NCBI GenBank assembly: GCA_963920635.1
Contig: OY987306.1
Location: 12,604,001 to 12,668,000 of the forward strand
Reading direction: 5' to 3'
DNA from: Pseudeuparius sepicola
Taxonomy: Eukaryota; Arthropoda; Insecta; Coleoptera; Anthribidae
Length of the DNA stretch: 64,000 nucleotides
This document shows, in pieces, positions 45,527 through 58,384 of the stretch. Positions within the stretch are counted from its first letter, which is position 1. Each line of letters starts with the position of its first letter. The notes beneath the pieces were generated by a model. That model saw nothing but the letters and a program-made list of their open reading frames with translations, searched no databases and was not told where the DNA came from. The position numbers and the translations under genes are program-made.

Positions 45527-48500
45527 TACACGTGCATGAGTACATGCAGACATATGTACTCCACATCTGAAGTCGAAAAAATGGGCTAGTCTGGTCAAAT
45601 TGCGAAATAATTGCCTATTAATGTACGTACTTATTTAAATAAGAAGCTATGATTTTATTTCATTGTATTTTTTCCTACCCACCTTGAAGAAGACACAATT
45701 AATTGGGGAAAATTCTTACAAGGTCTACGTATTCACCTTCAATTAAAAGCTGACATTTTGCCCCATATTTTACACCAAAACTAGCATCCCAAATTCCAAA
45801 AAAGAGGAAAAGAAGCATTCAAACCAAGAATTTATCCAGGAAGAACATAATGCCGAGGACAAATAGATAAATGAAAATATCCATGATATTTAGTATCATG
45901 GCAAATGTCTATACTTAAATAACTTTTAAACAAGGCTGTCATACTGCCAGCCCACAAATGACAAACCAATTAGGTACCCTAAAGTTGCCACACGTGGTTT
46001 AGATACAGACCCATCGATACATTATGATGTTGGTAACAAAAATTCCTGCTACCTTAAATATCTTAAGGTATTTTCAAATTTCTAAGTTTTTGGATATTTA
46101 TCTTGGACAAGGGGCTTTTAGGGAACATTGTGTGCAATCATCAAATTAATTTTTACAATTTAATCGTACGAGTACTAGCCCATTGTCATGTTGACAAATT
46201 AAAGTGAAAATCAGTAAATAAAAGTGTTTTATTTCGTACAAACAAATACAAATTTTAGCAATGCAAATATTGTCTAAAAGCCTGTCTCAATTCACTGACT
46301 AGGCCTTCTCTGTTTAAAAGACGCTCCAAGACTGCCAATGATTTCAACCAATGAGATAATTAGTTAGCAGTACCTCATTGGCAGAAACCAACAGCAAACA
46401 CTGTGGTTTTATCTTCTTGAAGCCCCACATGGTGATCTGAAAATATGAAGGCCACGCTCTACACACAAGCCATAATTTTTTTAAATACTCTGAAATTCAT
46501 AATTTTTTATTGCAATTAATTTCGTTCATGGAAAAATAACTGAAAAATCGAAAAAAAATTCCGTTAAATTTTCCGACCCCAAAATGTACCTACTTATCCA
46601 TTCCCGCCACTCAAGCCAATATGTTTTTCGGGCTAGTGACGATGTACGTTTTCATACTTTCGATGGGCTTGTTTGGAAAAGTCGGTCAAAATTTCGATTT
46701 TTCCTTACAAGACTACGCCCTTATTTCAACTCTTTAGCCACCTGCAACACTCAAGCCTTTGGTTTTCCGAAGCCAGGTTCTATTAATTAATCATTTAGTG
46801 AACATGGCTAGCGTGGAAATATGGGCAACAGACACCTTTTATTTCTGTTCAGGAAAATCGAATTTTCCATATGTTATCCCCAGGGCCCACTGGTAAATTT
46901 CACTTCATTCTACTCAGCATCGATGTACTTTTCAACCCTCTTCGAGGCTAGTATGCGAAAATGGGGCACCTAAATCTGTCACTATCTGACGGTCTATAAC
47001 GAACGGAAGCTGTACTCCACTATGGAGCACTAAGCGATGGAAAGTTGTTTTGTAAAGTTTTTGTATGCGCCTTGAGTTAATTCTCAATCCTTTTAATAGG
47101 GGGCAAATGGTAGCGACAGAAGTAAGTATCATTTGATCAGATTTTTGAGACACCCTGTTTATTTTGTTTTTTTTAGGTTCATTATGTTCTCCCCATTCCA
47201 TAGCTTTTTTACTCCCCGTATATTTGTAACTAATATTCCATTTTAAAATTATCCTTCACAATTTTTTGGAAACGAGTATTTTTTAAATAACACCCTGTAC
47301 ATTAAAATTCTGAAAATTCTACACAAGTTATTTTTTTAACCATCAATTTATCTTTCAAATTACCGAGTGAGTCGGTTTTATCACGGTAACTGGGACATCC
47401 AGTACAGTGTCCCACCACCCCTATATGTTTTTTTTTGTTGGAAAAAAAGTTTTAGATAAAAGTGGTAGGAGACTTTATGCAGTTTTTTGGGATAGTAAGA
47501 AATTTTATACTGGGTGTTTCACTAGTGCGTGGCAAACCAAACTTATGTTTTTTTTTTTTAAATGGAACAGCCTATATATTTTTGCTTGTTTGAAATCAAG
47601 GCAAAAAAATGATGTAAAATTTTGTATCATTATCTTCCATTTTTGAAATTTTGCTTTTTCATATATTGTATACTAAAGTGATTTAATTTGAATTTGTTGA
47701 TCTCGTGATAAAGATAGATGATCAATGTGAATGTGAACTGTGAAATTCATATTATTTGGAGATTATGGAATGTCAGTAAAATCTGGAAAGCTCCTAAATA
47801 TTTTGGAATTTTTCTGTTAAAACATATTTTTTATTATTGCACTATCGTCCATCTTTACCGCGAGATCCACAAATTCAAGTTAAATCAATTTAGTATATAA
47901 CAAGGTAGGTATAAAATTTGAAAACGGAATATTTAAAAAAACTGAAATAGTTAATGATACAATCGTTTTGCATTGCATTGACGAGCAAAACATTACACAA
48001 AAAATATTTTGAAATTACAAATTTTTACTAGTAAAGGTAAAATCTGAAGCACTTGTGATATTAAACGCGATTTGTACTTTTTACTAGGTTGTACTTAGTA
48101 TAGGGTCTGAAAATTGTCCGACCCTTAGTATGTACATTAGAGCCACCAATTGGTGGACCTTTAGCGTGCTCACTAAAAATCCGCGCATACTAAATGTCCG
48201 CCAATTAGCCAATTGGCGGACCTTTAGTGCCTGCAATAGAGATCCGCCAATTGACGGACCTTTGTATGCGCACTAAAAATCCGCATTTGCGGAACTCTAT
48301 CTACTACCAATAATTGAACATTCTGTTCATGCAGCCTGCAGTAGAAGTAAAAATAATAAATGTCAATTTTTGTTCGAATGTGTCAAATATTGAGGTTTCT
48401 CGGATGGAATCTATGATCGAAAAGGATGTCTTTTATATAGAGTGTTGTGATTGATCCATCAGCGGTCACAAAAATACTTTTCTGTGGTGTATTTCCGTAC

Positions 48501-48868
48501 ATTTACGTTGAGTTCTAAATCCTGATATTTAACATAAATTTAAAACTAACCAAATTTGCTGCTCTTAACTCCAGAGGTGCATTCTGCAGAAGAATCTTAA
48601 TTTTTGTTATTTTTCCTTCATTAAAATGATATTTGACCCAATCGACACAAGCACATTGACAGTTCAATAATTTACTCTGTTCCATGGTCGACTAAAAGTT
48701 TATAGGTACCAAACTGAGATTTATTGTAACGAGAAACGAGTGAAAAAATAAACAGTACGATTTACGAAAAGTAGTTTTTTGTACTCCTGTAGTTTGCCAG
48801 ACTAGACTGCATCTCGGCTGGCGAACTCCTCAGTCGTCCGTAAAACTCAACTTTTCGTCCATAAACTA

Positions 48869-50356
48869 CTATTTATTTATTTATTTCACACAAGTGACCT
48901 ACAAACTAGGTATATGTACAGTCAAATACATGCAAAAAAATATATACAAATTTCACTATCTAGTGATATAATTGTTTAATAGGGTACGTGTTAGTGTGTG
49001 AGGTTGTGCGGTTTATACAATTTCACGTTCTCTGTTGAAAGTATTCATTTAGGGTATAAAAACAGTTTACTGACAAAAATTCTTTCAGAGATTTCTTAAA
49101 TTTCTTAAAGTTTACAGTTTCTTTGATATGATGATATGAAACTCTTCTGGAGGATATGGTGGCTTTGTCGTGTTGGATAATTGTGTAGCGTATTGATCTT
49201 GTCAAAGTTTGTGTAATTTAACTTTACAAATAAGACACATTCATATATAAAAATGCAACAAACAGAAAGGAGTTTGTGCTCAACAAATAGGGGTCTGCAT
49301 GAGTCTAGTGGATTCTTAGACAATATGAGTCTGAGGAGTCTCTTCTGGAGTATGAAAATTCGTTCAATTCCAGTTGCAGCTCCCCAAAACATGATCAGAT
49401 ATTTTAGATGGCAGTAGGCAAGAGCATGATACAGGTGTAATAATTGTTTCCTTGACATGATATTTCTAGTAGCGTAATTTGCGGAGTTTAATTTGGATGC
49501 TACGTGATTTAGGTGTTCATGCCAAGTCAGTTGTTCGTCAATAAAAAGCCCCAAAAATCTGCAATTTTCATATTTTTGTATTGGTTTTGAATTTACGTGG
49601 AGAAGAATAGTAGTGTCTGGTCTCCTTTTACGAAAAGATATGTAACTGGTTTCGGATATGTTAATGACGAGTCATTTTTCTTTGCACCATGAATAAAATT
49701 GAGAGATGGATAAGGTTGGATTTGGTTTCTAACTCAGATTCGGAGGAGGCTGATATTGCCATGGTTGTATCATCAGCAAAAATTACAATTTTTGCGTCTT
49801 AAAATATAATCTTCCAAGTCATTTATAAACATAACAAATAAAAGAGGGGACAAGACACTGCCCTGCGGTACACCCATTAATTGTTCAAGAGCAACTGAGA
49901 CATGACCATCTATACGCACACAAACCCTTCGGCTCGTTAGAAAAGACCTCACCCAATGCCATACATTACCCCTGACACCATATTCCTGTAATTTTTTTAA
50001 AATAAATTCTCGTGGGACACAATCGAAAGCACGGGAAAGGTCAAGGAAAATACCTACCACGAACCTCCCGTTATCAATAGATTGATAAATGAATTGTAAC
50101 AGGTCGAAAGCAGCAGAGCATGTGTTGTGGTCCATAAGGAACCCATGTTGACATGGAGATAAAATCTCGTATGAGTCTAAAAAAAATAATATTCTGTGCT
50201 GCATTATTTTTCAAATATCTTTGATAACGATTTAACACATGTGATCGGCCTGTAATTTTCTATATGGGTATTATTACCTCTCTTATGTAAAGGAGTCAAG
50301 ATGCCTAGCCTGAGTTCAAGTGGGAAATTACCCGTGTGAAAAACAAATTTAATAAG
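48869..50356 (-). pseudogene. CR1/Jockey-type RT relic, unit 3
   Basis: Copy of 35477-36964 displaced by 13392, with the same frames and the same frame break before FADD. Confidence 0.87.
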
Positions 50357-50358
50357 TA

Positions 50359-50866
50359 CAGGGTTAGGCAGAATGAAGTATCTATTTTCTATATACTGGT
50401 ATTTATTAATTGTTAAACTTTAATCAAAAACTGAAACAAAATGTTCCTGAGTAAACATGGCAATTCTATTTTCTGAATATCACATCAGTCAAATGACTGT
50501 GAATTAGGCAGAATAACCTATCCATTTTTGAACTACATTTTTATTCAATAATGTAAAAAAATCTAATTTCAAATCAAGTCACCATGTGTTCCTGATACAT
50601 GGCAATTTATGACAGTTGCCAAACTGTTTGCGAGAAAGGTCAGTTAAAAGCTAATCCAACTTTGAAACAACTGAAGCATAATATTCGAACCGAGATTAAC
50701 GCAATCCCAATTGAAATGTTGCAACGAGTGAAGCAAAATGTTTGTGCTAGATTTCAGGAGTGCCAGCAGCGAGGCGGAGGCCATTTGACTGATGTTTTTG
50801 CTTAAAGTTTAACCATTAACAAATACCAGTACATAGAAAATAGATACTTCATTCTGCCTAACCCTG
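50359..50866 (+). mobile_element. Mariner-type MITE with transposase tail, unit 3
   Basis: Same as 36967-37474, displaced by 13392. Confidence 0.9.
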
Positions 50867-52100
50867 TATTTAAGGGGATGACAGATATACTTCAATTGTT
50901 CTTGCACTGTTTTCCATCCCGCTTAAAGATTTGGCAGTTTAGGGACATTTTCCATTACACAGCTTTGTTGGCCTGATGCCCCCAGGGCCCTATTTTTCTT
51001 GGCTTTTTCTTGTAATGCTTCTATAGGTTTTCTAGAAATATTTACTCTAGAACTTTTTGATTCACATATCTCTGATTGGCCTGGAATATTCTAGAAAAGT
51101 CTCCAATCTTCCCATTGGGTGTGTAAGCCCTGGCAATTGGGCCTGAAGTAAGTTAAAGGTTAGAACGCGATTCTGTGCTAATTTTGGAGATGAAGAAATA
51201 TTCCTGGTGAGTGACAGTATCTGACAAGTCGTGTATTTGTGAAGGTAGTAACCAACTCAACGAGTTTGTAGGTGCTGATATTGTGGAAATCCAGTATAAT
51301 ACATTTTTCACTATGAAGCTACAGAGAAGTAGAAAAGCTTGTTTATAGCACAATGATTTCTTTTAATTGAGTCTTAAACATCAGATAGAAGGAAGCGAAG
51401 GTTTACGGTTTGGCCAATGAATAGGCAAAAGAAAGTTAAAACTATCATTTTTTATCCTTTTCAAGGAAATGCAGACAATTCAGCAAGATACGAAACATTT
51501 TTTTAAATACCTACACAAGAACGCATCCTCGTCTGTTTGAAAAACTTGTCTCCTTGATCATCTCATTGAAAAAAATTGAAATTTGCGTTTTTTCCCTATT
51601 TGCCGTATCTCTTCGCACATACACAATTTCCTTCTTGCCATAAAAATAGCGATAAAGTTAAAACTTTGGAATCTTATTCCTTATTTTATTGCTATGGCTT
51701 ATTGCTAATTTTGTTTGGAGGAACGCCCCCATTTAAATCAGTACTTTTAACTGTTATTCTTATTACTATTCTTATTGTTATTCTTGTAGAAAGCAGCTGC
51801 ATGAACCCAGCTGATGGAATTTGAATAATGGCAGTGGATAGAGGTCCGCAAGTGTGGATCTTTAGCATGCATACTAAAGGTCCACCAATTGCTGGATCTT
51901 TATTACCTACATGCACTAAAGGTCCGCCATTACGTGTAACACTGACATAATAACGACTATATTACACCTTCCCCGTTTCATCAATAAGCGGAATCATTTA
52001 GGGACGGACAAATATTACAAGCAAATACTGCACTGATTTTTCTTTTACTTGATGGAAATCCGTACTGACTATACGAAATAAAACAAGTTTGTTTACTTTT

Positions 52101-52222
52101 GTATGTATACATTTATACATATACTCTACATCTGAAGAAGCCTCTGTGTTGGCGAAACAATAATTGTCTAGAATGACAGCAGAGGTTGACAGTTGTGGAG
52201 TACATATATACATGTATGTACA
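52101..52222 (+). ncRNA. Penelope-type hammerhead-like motif, unit 3
   Basis: Copy of the motif at 38709-38830; core CTGAAGA at 52132-52138. Confidence 0.42.
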
Positions 52223-53128
52223 TACACGTGCATGAGTACATGCAGACATATGTACTCCACATCTGAAGTCGAAAAAATGGGCTAGTCTGGTCAAATTGCG
52301 AAATAATTGCCTATTAATGTACGTACTTATTTAAATAAGAAGCTATGATTTTATTTCATTGTATTTTTTCCTACCCACCTTGAAGAAGACACAATTAATT
52401 GGGGAAAATTCTTACAAGGTCTACGTATTCACCTTCAATTAAAAGCTGACATTTTGCCCCATATTTTACACCAAAACTAGCATCCCAAATTCCAAAAAAG
52501 AGGAAAAGAAGCATTCAAACCAAGAATTTATCCAGGAAGAACATAATGCCGAGGACAAATAGATAAATGAAAATATCCATGATATTTAGTATCATGGCAA
52601 ATGTCTATACTTAAATAACTTTTAAACAAGGCTGTCATACTGCCAGCCCACAAATGACAAACCAATTAGGTACCCTAAAGTTGCCACACGTGGTTTAGAT
52701 ACAGACCCATCGATACATTATGATGTTGGTAACAAAAATTCCTGCTACCTTAAATATCTTAAGGTATTTTCAAATTTCTAAGTTTTTGGATATTTATCTT
52801 GGACAAGGGGCTTTTAGGGAACATTGTGTGCAATCATCAAATTAATTTTTACAATTTAATCGTACGAGTACTAGCCCATTGTCATGTTGACAAATTAAAG
52901 TGAAAATCAGTAAATAAAAGTGTTTTATTTCGTACAAACAAATACAAATTTTAGCAATGCAAATATTGTCTAAAAGCCTGTCTCAATTCACTGACTAGGC
53001 CTTCTCTGTTTAAAAGACGCTCCAAGACTGCCAATGATTTCAACCAATGAGATAATTAGTTAGCAGTACCTCATTGGCAGAAACCAACAGCAAACACTGT
53101 GGTTTTATCTTCTTGAAGCCCCACATGG

Positions 53129-53984
53129 TGAACTAACAAATTATCTACCTCTGCTGTCATTCTTTCCCAAATCAGTCAGTCAACGCTTTAAGACCTATTG
53201 AAACCTATTAAAACTAATATTAATTTTTTGCTGCCATTTCTTCAGAGAGACAAGTTGTTCTTGTTTTCATTTTTTCATAAAAAAATTCAAAGGAATATTT
53301 ATAAGTAAGAATAAGTAGGTATAGGGTAAGCAATTTCTATAGTCCGACCTGGTCTAAAGTTTTCTCCAGAAAGGCGTTTTCTTGTTACAGGCTGAATTTA
53401 GTACAAAATAAAATAAAAATAAACTAAACCACACGAGTTATAAAAAGGAACTTCAGTGCCGAGGGACACATTATAAGTATACAGGCTGTTCCAAATTAAG
53501 TCGGCACTACTGGTAACTTTTTTATTATTGAAGATAGATCATAGGTTGATTTGGGAAAGAATTGTTATGAGCTGATTACGATGGTGAAAACCGAAAAAAT
53601 AATGATATTTTTTTTAGATATTGCCAAAAATGTACTATTTTTAAATGTATATTATATCACAGATCGAAACAAAATTTAATTCTTCACTAACTTTTTCAAG
53701 TAAAACAAAAATTAGGCAGATATTTTGATATTTTACTGTAAAAGAGAGTAGCTTGCAAATTTGTTATTAACAACCCTAAATCAAGGAGGTTTTTCTACCG
53801 TATTAGCAATTCTAAAGGTAAAGTCTGGTGAACAATGTATATCCATAATGAGAAATCAAATAGGTAGCAAAAGGATAAGTATAAATGTGACGTTGCCACT
53901 ACTTGAGAGCATTAAAATATTACTACCCGGGTAGCGAGAGGCACGGGGGAATAGCAAATGCAGCACAGTGAAAAACACAAGCGT
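53129..53984. other. Right flank of the tandem array, no recognisable gene
   Basis: AT-rich. CAGGCTGTTCCAAATTAAGT at 53481 resembles a degenerate MITE end. Confidence 0.35.
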
Positions 53985-54180
53985 ACATACGGGGAGCCAA
54001 GAAACTCAATTTCTTCATCACTGAGTATCATCTAATTTCAACAAGGATCAAACCATGAATTTCAATCCTAGTGTGCTTACGTCTGTAGCCAAACGATGAT
54101 CAAACAAAATGAATATTTAACGTCCCCAAGAATAATTAAAAAGAAATGGTTTGTGGCATATGGAACTTTGTCTCATACAC
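53985..54180 (-). mobile_element. Hammerhead-element body, inverted copy
   Basis: On the - strand it matches 60560-60745 block by block: GCCACAAACCATTT, GGGGACGTTAA, GTTTGATCATCGTTTGGCTA, GGTTTGATCCTTGTTG, GATGAAGAAATTGAGTTTCT. It carries no ribozyme core. A + copy begins immediately next to it, head to head. Confidence 0.7.
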
Positions 54181-54275
54181 TTATATACTCATACTTATAT
54201 ATGCTTCTTCTGTGTTTTTCACTGCATCGAGTTCTTTTTATATGTCGATTGGATTGACCAATCGGACTTTTTGTT

Positions 54276-56062
54276 TCGATCAAAATTTTTTGGTTTATCA
54301 ACTGATTTTAAAAAACCAGGCATCGTTGTTTTCGGAAAAGAACAAGCTATTGACAGAAAGATTCAAAATGGCCGATTTTTTAAAATCCAACTTGACGGCG
54401 ATGCTTAAATGTAGCCGTTTCTTTGGGTTAATTCTTTTTGAAGGAAAGAAAATATCGGCATGATGCAACCAATGCAAAAAGTTAGTAAAGTGGTCCTTCC
54501 TCTACATTTTGAGACCACTGTGAGGAAAGTCCATTGCTGCAGTAATACAACTTCCTTTGTTCTTTTCCCCATATTTTTTTATTTACTAACTGATTTTAAA
54601 AAACGAGGCACTGTTGCTTGCGGAAAAGAATAGATAAGCTATTGACAGAAAACTTCACAATGGCCAATTTTTTAAAATCCAACATGGCGGCGATGTTTAA
54701 ACTTAGCTCTTTCTTTCGGATAATTATTTTTGAAGATTTTGTCGGCATGATGCAACCAGTGGAAAAAGTGAGTAAAGTGGCCCTTCCTCTATATTCTGAG
54801 ACCACTGCGAGGAATATCGATCCATTGGGGGCAGAGCTATATGCAATAAAAGATAGCTTCATTTATATAATTTTTATGCTGCAGTAATAAAACATTACCT
54901 CTGGTTAAAATTTTTATACGGATCAAAGACTCACCCTGTATAGGTAAATACCTAATTTAAACTAAGTACTCAATGATACTTTGTAGTATTATTAGGTAAG
55001 CCAATTTTAGTATGTTAAGTAAGTTTCATGTTTTGAATAAATAATTCTGGAGTCTACATTTTGGGTTTTACCTAATAGTTTAGGCACAAATAAAACTTTT
55101 ACGATGATTTCGCAGTAGTATTAGGTATGTTCACTAATCAGACGTGTGTAGTAGCTAGACACATAAAGAAGAAAAAAATGAAAATTGTTTTCACTTACTC
55201 TCCCACCCTTGATGTTCTCGAAGCAACGAATAAAAGCGTAATTTTGCAGAGGAAGGACAATTATTTTCAAGTATGACCACCATCTTGGATTTCAGAAAAT
55301 CAGCCATTTTGAAGTTTTCTGTCAATATTCCATCGTATCTGCAAGCGACGGTGCGATGGAAAAAAAAACAAAGACACTTTCAGTCCTGCAGCATATGAAA
55401 GATGAAAAAGCGCTTTCTATTATTGCGTATAGCTCCGCCCTTGATGGACCGATTTTCCTCGCAGTAATCTTAAAATGTATAAAGGAAGGCCCATTTTATA
55501 CAATTCTGGTGTTGGTTGCATCAGGCTGACATTTTTTTTTCAAAAAGAATTAGCCCAAACAAGGGGCTAAGTGTAAACATTGCCGCCATGCTGGATTTTA
55601 GAAAATCAGCCATTGCGAAGTTTTCTATCAATAGCTTATTCTTTTCCGCAAGCAAATATGCCTCGTTTTTTAAGATCGGTTGGTTAATAAAAAAAGAATG
55701 AAGAAAGTTTTATTACTGCAGCATAAAAATGATGAAAAATGATGCTTTCTTTTACTGTGTATAGCTCCTCCCCCGATAGACCGATTTTCCTCGCAGTGGT
55801 CTCAAAATGTAGAGGAAGGACCACTTTACTCACTTTTTGGAATGGTTGCATCATGATGACATTTTTTCTTCAAAAATAATTAGCCCAAACAAAGGGCTAA
55901 GTTTAAACATTGCTGCCATGTTAGATTTCAAGACATCGGCCATTTTGAAGCTTTCTGTCAATAGCTTATTCTTTTCTGCAAGCAACGATGCCTGTTTTTT
56001 AAAATCGGTTGATAAACAAAAAAATTATGATTACATAAAAGTCCAAAATTTTTTTGCCCACC
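54276..56062. mobile_element. Foldback of about 290-bp monomers, 2 forward and 3 reverse
   Basis: Forward monomers lie at about 54290-54535 and 54585-54850; reverse ones at about 55215-55500, 55505-55790 and 55795-56060. Each shares GATTTTAAAAAACCAGGCAT-like, AAGCTATTGACAGAAA, TTTTTAAAATCCAACATGG, ATGATGCAACCA and GAGACCACTGCGAGGA blocks. Short frames in both orientations translate the same repeat and are not genes. Confidence 0.78.
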
Positions 56063-56143
56063 GGTACACTCACATTGTTTTGGTTTTAGCAGTACCCCCT
56101 AGATGGCATTGGATTTCTTATTCAACATAGCCAGCAAATGTTT

Positions 56144-56215
56144 GGGCCTTTCAGTAAGGTGCGCTACGTCTGCCTGATGAGGAACAACAATAGGCTGGTC
56201 CGAAAAGAGCTTTTT
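56144..56215 (+). ncRNA. Hammerhead motif A, 3' half decayed
   Basis: The 5' stem I strand (GGGCCTTTCAGTAAGGTGCG), CTGATGA (56174-56180), a stem II with GGA...TCC ends and GAAA (56202-56205) are intact. Downstream, the stem III/cleavage/stem I strand found in B, C and D is replaced by a twice-repeated CTTTTTCTTGAGGG-like sequence. Probably inactive. Confidence 0.5.
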
Positions 56216-56580
56216 CTTGAGGGCCAAAAAGAGCGTTTTCTTGAGGGGGTACTAAAAAAAACTTGCCTTACCGATGCAGAATACTATATAAAAAAACTGA
56301 TGCCTATTAGTTAAAATTTAGCCTCCCTCCCTCCGCCTTTTAAGGGATGTTTTTTTTAATAATTAAACTCGATAAGGGTAGTTACTAAATTACACTGACT
56401 GCACTAAATAACACAGAAAAAAACTGGACGTCATACGTTACAGTTTAGCTGTGCCCCTTTTGGGTAATAGATTCGTGCAGGGCTAAAATCAAAGCTAAAA
56501 TGTAGGTACATAATAGGAATAAAAGAGGCTTAATAAATAAATCATTTCCACGTCAAAAAAAAAGCAGAAGGAAAATTTTG
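56216..56580. other. No recognisable feature
   Basis: Spacer after copy A; nothing assignable. Confidence 0.3.
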
Positions 56581-56636
56581 TCATGGTTTACCAATCAACA
56601 TAATAAACCCAATAATATAGGCAACTAACAGAGAAT

Positions 56637-56933
56637 ATGTTATTGCCATTTCTGCCGAAGAAGTACTTAAAATTTCAACGAATTGCCAAAAGAAAGAAAG
56701 AAGAAATCAAAATTAGCAATGAACCAAATGTAATACATTTACTGGAAAATTTCCAATTTATTAATAAAAATGATTATCTACAAGCGAAACCTCCAACTTC
56801 AAAAAATCAACTTCAAGAAAAGTCTACACTTCTACAAGTTCCCGATATAGAAGAGATACACACCTTAAGTTATGGATTTACTACAAGCATTATTATTATT
56901 AGTATTACACTATTAATTGGATATGTCGCATAG
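56637..56933 (+). CDS. Small frame with C-terminal membrane segment; possible LTR-element envelope tail
   Basis: 98 residues: basic N-terminal part (KFQRIAKRKKEEIKIS), a polar middle and a C-terminal hydrophobic helix (SIIIISITLLIGYVA). A single C-terminal membrane anchor followed within 70 bp by a purine-rich tract (GGTGGAGAAGAAAA, about 56986-57000) and a TATA/AATAAA-bearing stretch resembles the 3' end of an insect LTR retroelement with an envelope-like gene. No diagnostic envelope motif is visible and the gag/pol genes are absent. It might equally be a chance frame. Confidence 0.25.
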   Translation: MLLPFLPKKYLKFQRIAKRKKEEIKISNEPNVIHLLENFQFINKNDYLQAKPPTSKNQLQEKSTLLQVPDIEEIHTLSYGFTTSIIIISITLLIGYVA

Positions 56934-56999
56934 ATAATCTACCAAAGGAAGTTCAAGATAAGAAGAGGACAAGTCAAGATAGAAATGGTGGAGAAGAAA

Positions 57000-57245
57000 A
57001 TGTAAAATCAACCCTCCAGGTTACTATTTTCCTCTTAACAAGGGTCTGCTAAGTTTGCATTTTATAGTACTATATCATTGAGTAAAGGACCCCTGTTATT
57101 CCTTTACTCAATGGTACTATATATTTAAGCTTTGAACCTAAAATATTGTAACTAGTTCTGTCTGATCTGTAGCACGAACCATCATCTCTACGTAACTCTT
57201 AGAATAAATTTTTTAAAATGTTTTCTTTTGTTTCGTTATCTTAAC
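57000..57245 (+). repeat. Possible solo or 3' LTR (tentative)
   Basis: Begins TGTAAAATCAACCC after a purine tract. Contains an inverted pair GAGTAAAGGACCCCTG / CAGGGG-like with TTCCTTTACTC, a TATATATTTAAG box (about 57117) and AATAAA (57204). No second LTR was found. Confidence 0.2.
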
Positions 57246-57540
57246 TGACTCAAATAAAAAATAAGTAGGTTTTTTTTAAGGTTGCGAGAATCTTTAAGCG
57301 CACAGGGGCGCGGCTAAAATTCAAAATTTGACGCTCAATTTTTTCTGTATTCCGTAGAGCAAATGCAACGTTTTGGTAACTACCCGAATCGAAAATTTTA
57401 TTTTTAAAAAATCACCCCTACATGGGAGGAGGGGGCCGGCTAAATTTTATTTTATAGGCTTTGTACGAAATTTTTCATGCCGGTAAGACAAGTTAATTAA
57501 CTACACCTCCAAAATCATATAAAAAAGTTTTTTCGGCCCA

Positions 57541-57735
57541 GTCTAACCAACAAGTCCGAAACATAGGTGCCTGTTGTGGTCCGCCTACCTCCGAGAGACC
57601 CATACTAAATTTCCATTAGAATATTAGAAACTAGTTTGGTGTTGCCAAGAACCAAAACATTTTGTCCCATATGCCACGAGCCATTTCTTTTTAATTATTA
57701 TTGGGGACGTTAAATATTTAATTTGTGGGATTGCA
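57541..57735 (+). mobile_element. Hammerhead-element copy B, ribozyme core broken
   Basis: AACCAACAAGTCCGAAAC (57544-57562), then GGTGCCTGTTGTGGTC with the 3' stem I strand, CCATTAGAATATTAGAAACT and body blocks to GGGGACGTTAA. The sequence reads GTCT directly into AACCAACAAG, so the CTGATGA core has been deleted. The partner strand shows the ancestral stem II 3' side GTCC. Body 57660-57730 is the inverse of 54100-54170. Confidence 0.7.
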
Positions 57736-58384
57736 AAATTTGCTACAGAACTGTACCTTATCATTTGGTTGCTTCTTGGGTACTCCTAGTTTGGAGTATT
57801 GTGAGGGTGAGAATTATTATTTTGTTTCAATGAATTTCAAAATATGGATGTGTTTTATGTAAAAATTATACAACACTGGCCTAGGAAAGAACTTAGCTTA
57901 AAATTAGAGTCTTTCGCGTTTCTCCTTCTCTTCTCGGGATAAATGGGTTAGTCAAGGTCAAATCGTCGGTCCACAGACAGCCGTTCCCCTGCCATGGCCC
58001 AGATACTGTTGGATGCATTTTTGTGAGTGGAAGAATAAACACCCTACTTTGTACCTACTGTGTTCTGCAACCGGCGCTTCGCGACTCCCGTACCCAGTGA
58101 TCCCGGCAAGCCGCAAGGGACAACAAGGTTCTCTCGTGGCACACACAGGGCATTGCCAGATCGGTGTGGCAATATACAAAGATATATATGTACAAAGCTT
58201 GGTGGCTGTTATATGATACATTTGTCCAAAAGCCATGAAATCTTTTATTAGAAAATTGAATGTCAGATTTGACAGGCATGAGCTTTAGCGGCACGACCCT
58301 CTTTAGGTGCAATAGTGTATCCTAAACATGCACCAACATAGTCTGAAATCAGATTTTCAAAAAATCTAATAATACAAATTTTCC
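57736..58384. other. No supported gene
   Basis: A moderately GC-rich block (57960-58150) has several overlapping 60-90 residue frames on both strands, none with a recognisable motif. I cannot choose a coding strand. Confidence 0.35.

Larger units (their letters stand above)
33041..53128 (+). repeat. Exact 3 x 6696-bp direct tandem repeat
   Basis: Units are 33041-39736, 39737-46432 and 46433-53128. Every frame in the unit recurs at +6696 and +13392 with identical translation, and I saw no base difference in the passages compared. The left flank before 33041 (CAACTTTCCTA) is replaced at the two internal junctions by GCCCCACATGG. After 53128 the sequence leaves the unit as TGAACTAAC. TGA is shared between the start of the unit and the right flank, a 3-base microhomology. 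Confidence 0.97.
54181..56215 (+). mobile_element. Hammerhead-element copy A, split by a foldback insertion
   Basis: Left part 54181-54275 (GCTTCTTCTGTGTTTTTCAC, TTCTTTTTATATGTCG) and right part 56063-56215 (CACTCACATTGTTTTGGTTT, TTTGGGCCTTTCAGTAAGGT, CTGATGA) follow the order seen uninterrupted at 60728-60870 and, inverted, at 60530-60070. The 1.8 kb in between is a separate foldback. Confidence 0.65.

Noticed and set aside
33041..53128. CRISPR-like or viral concatemer explanation for the repeats
   Set aside because: Repeat unit is 6.7 kb of eukaryotic transposon debris with no phage, viral or Cas-like genes.
58013..58312. Four overlapping small frames as an exon upstream of OGFOD3
   Set aside because: No splice signals or motif, both strands equally open; OGFOD3 already has a credible first exon at 59247.
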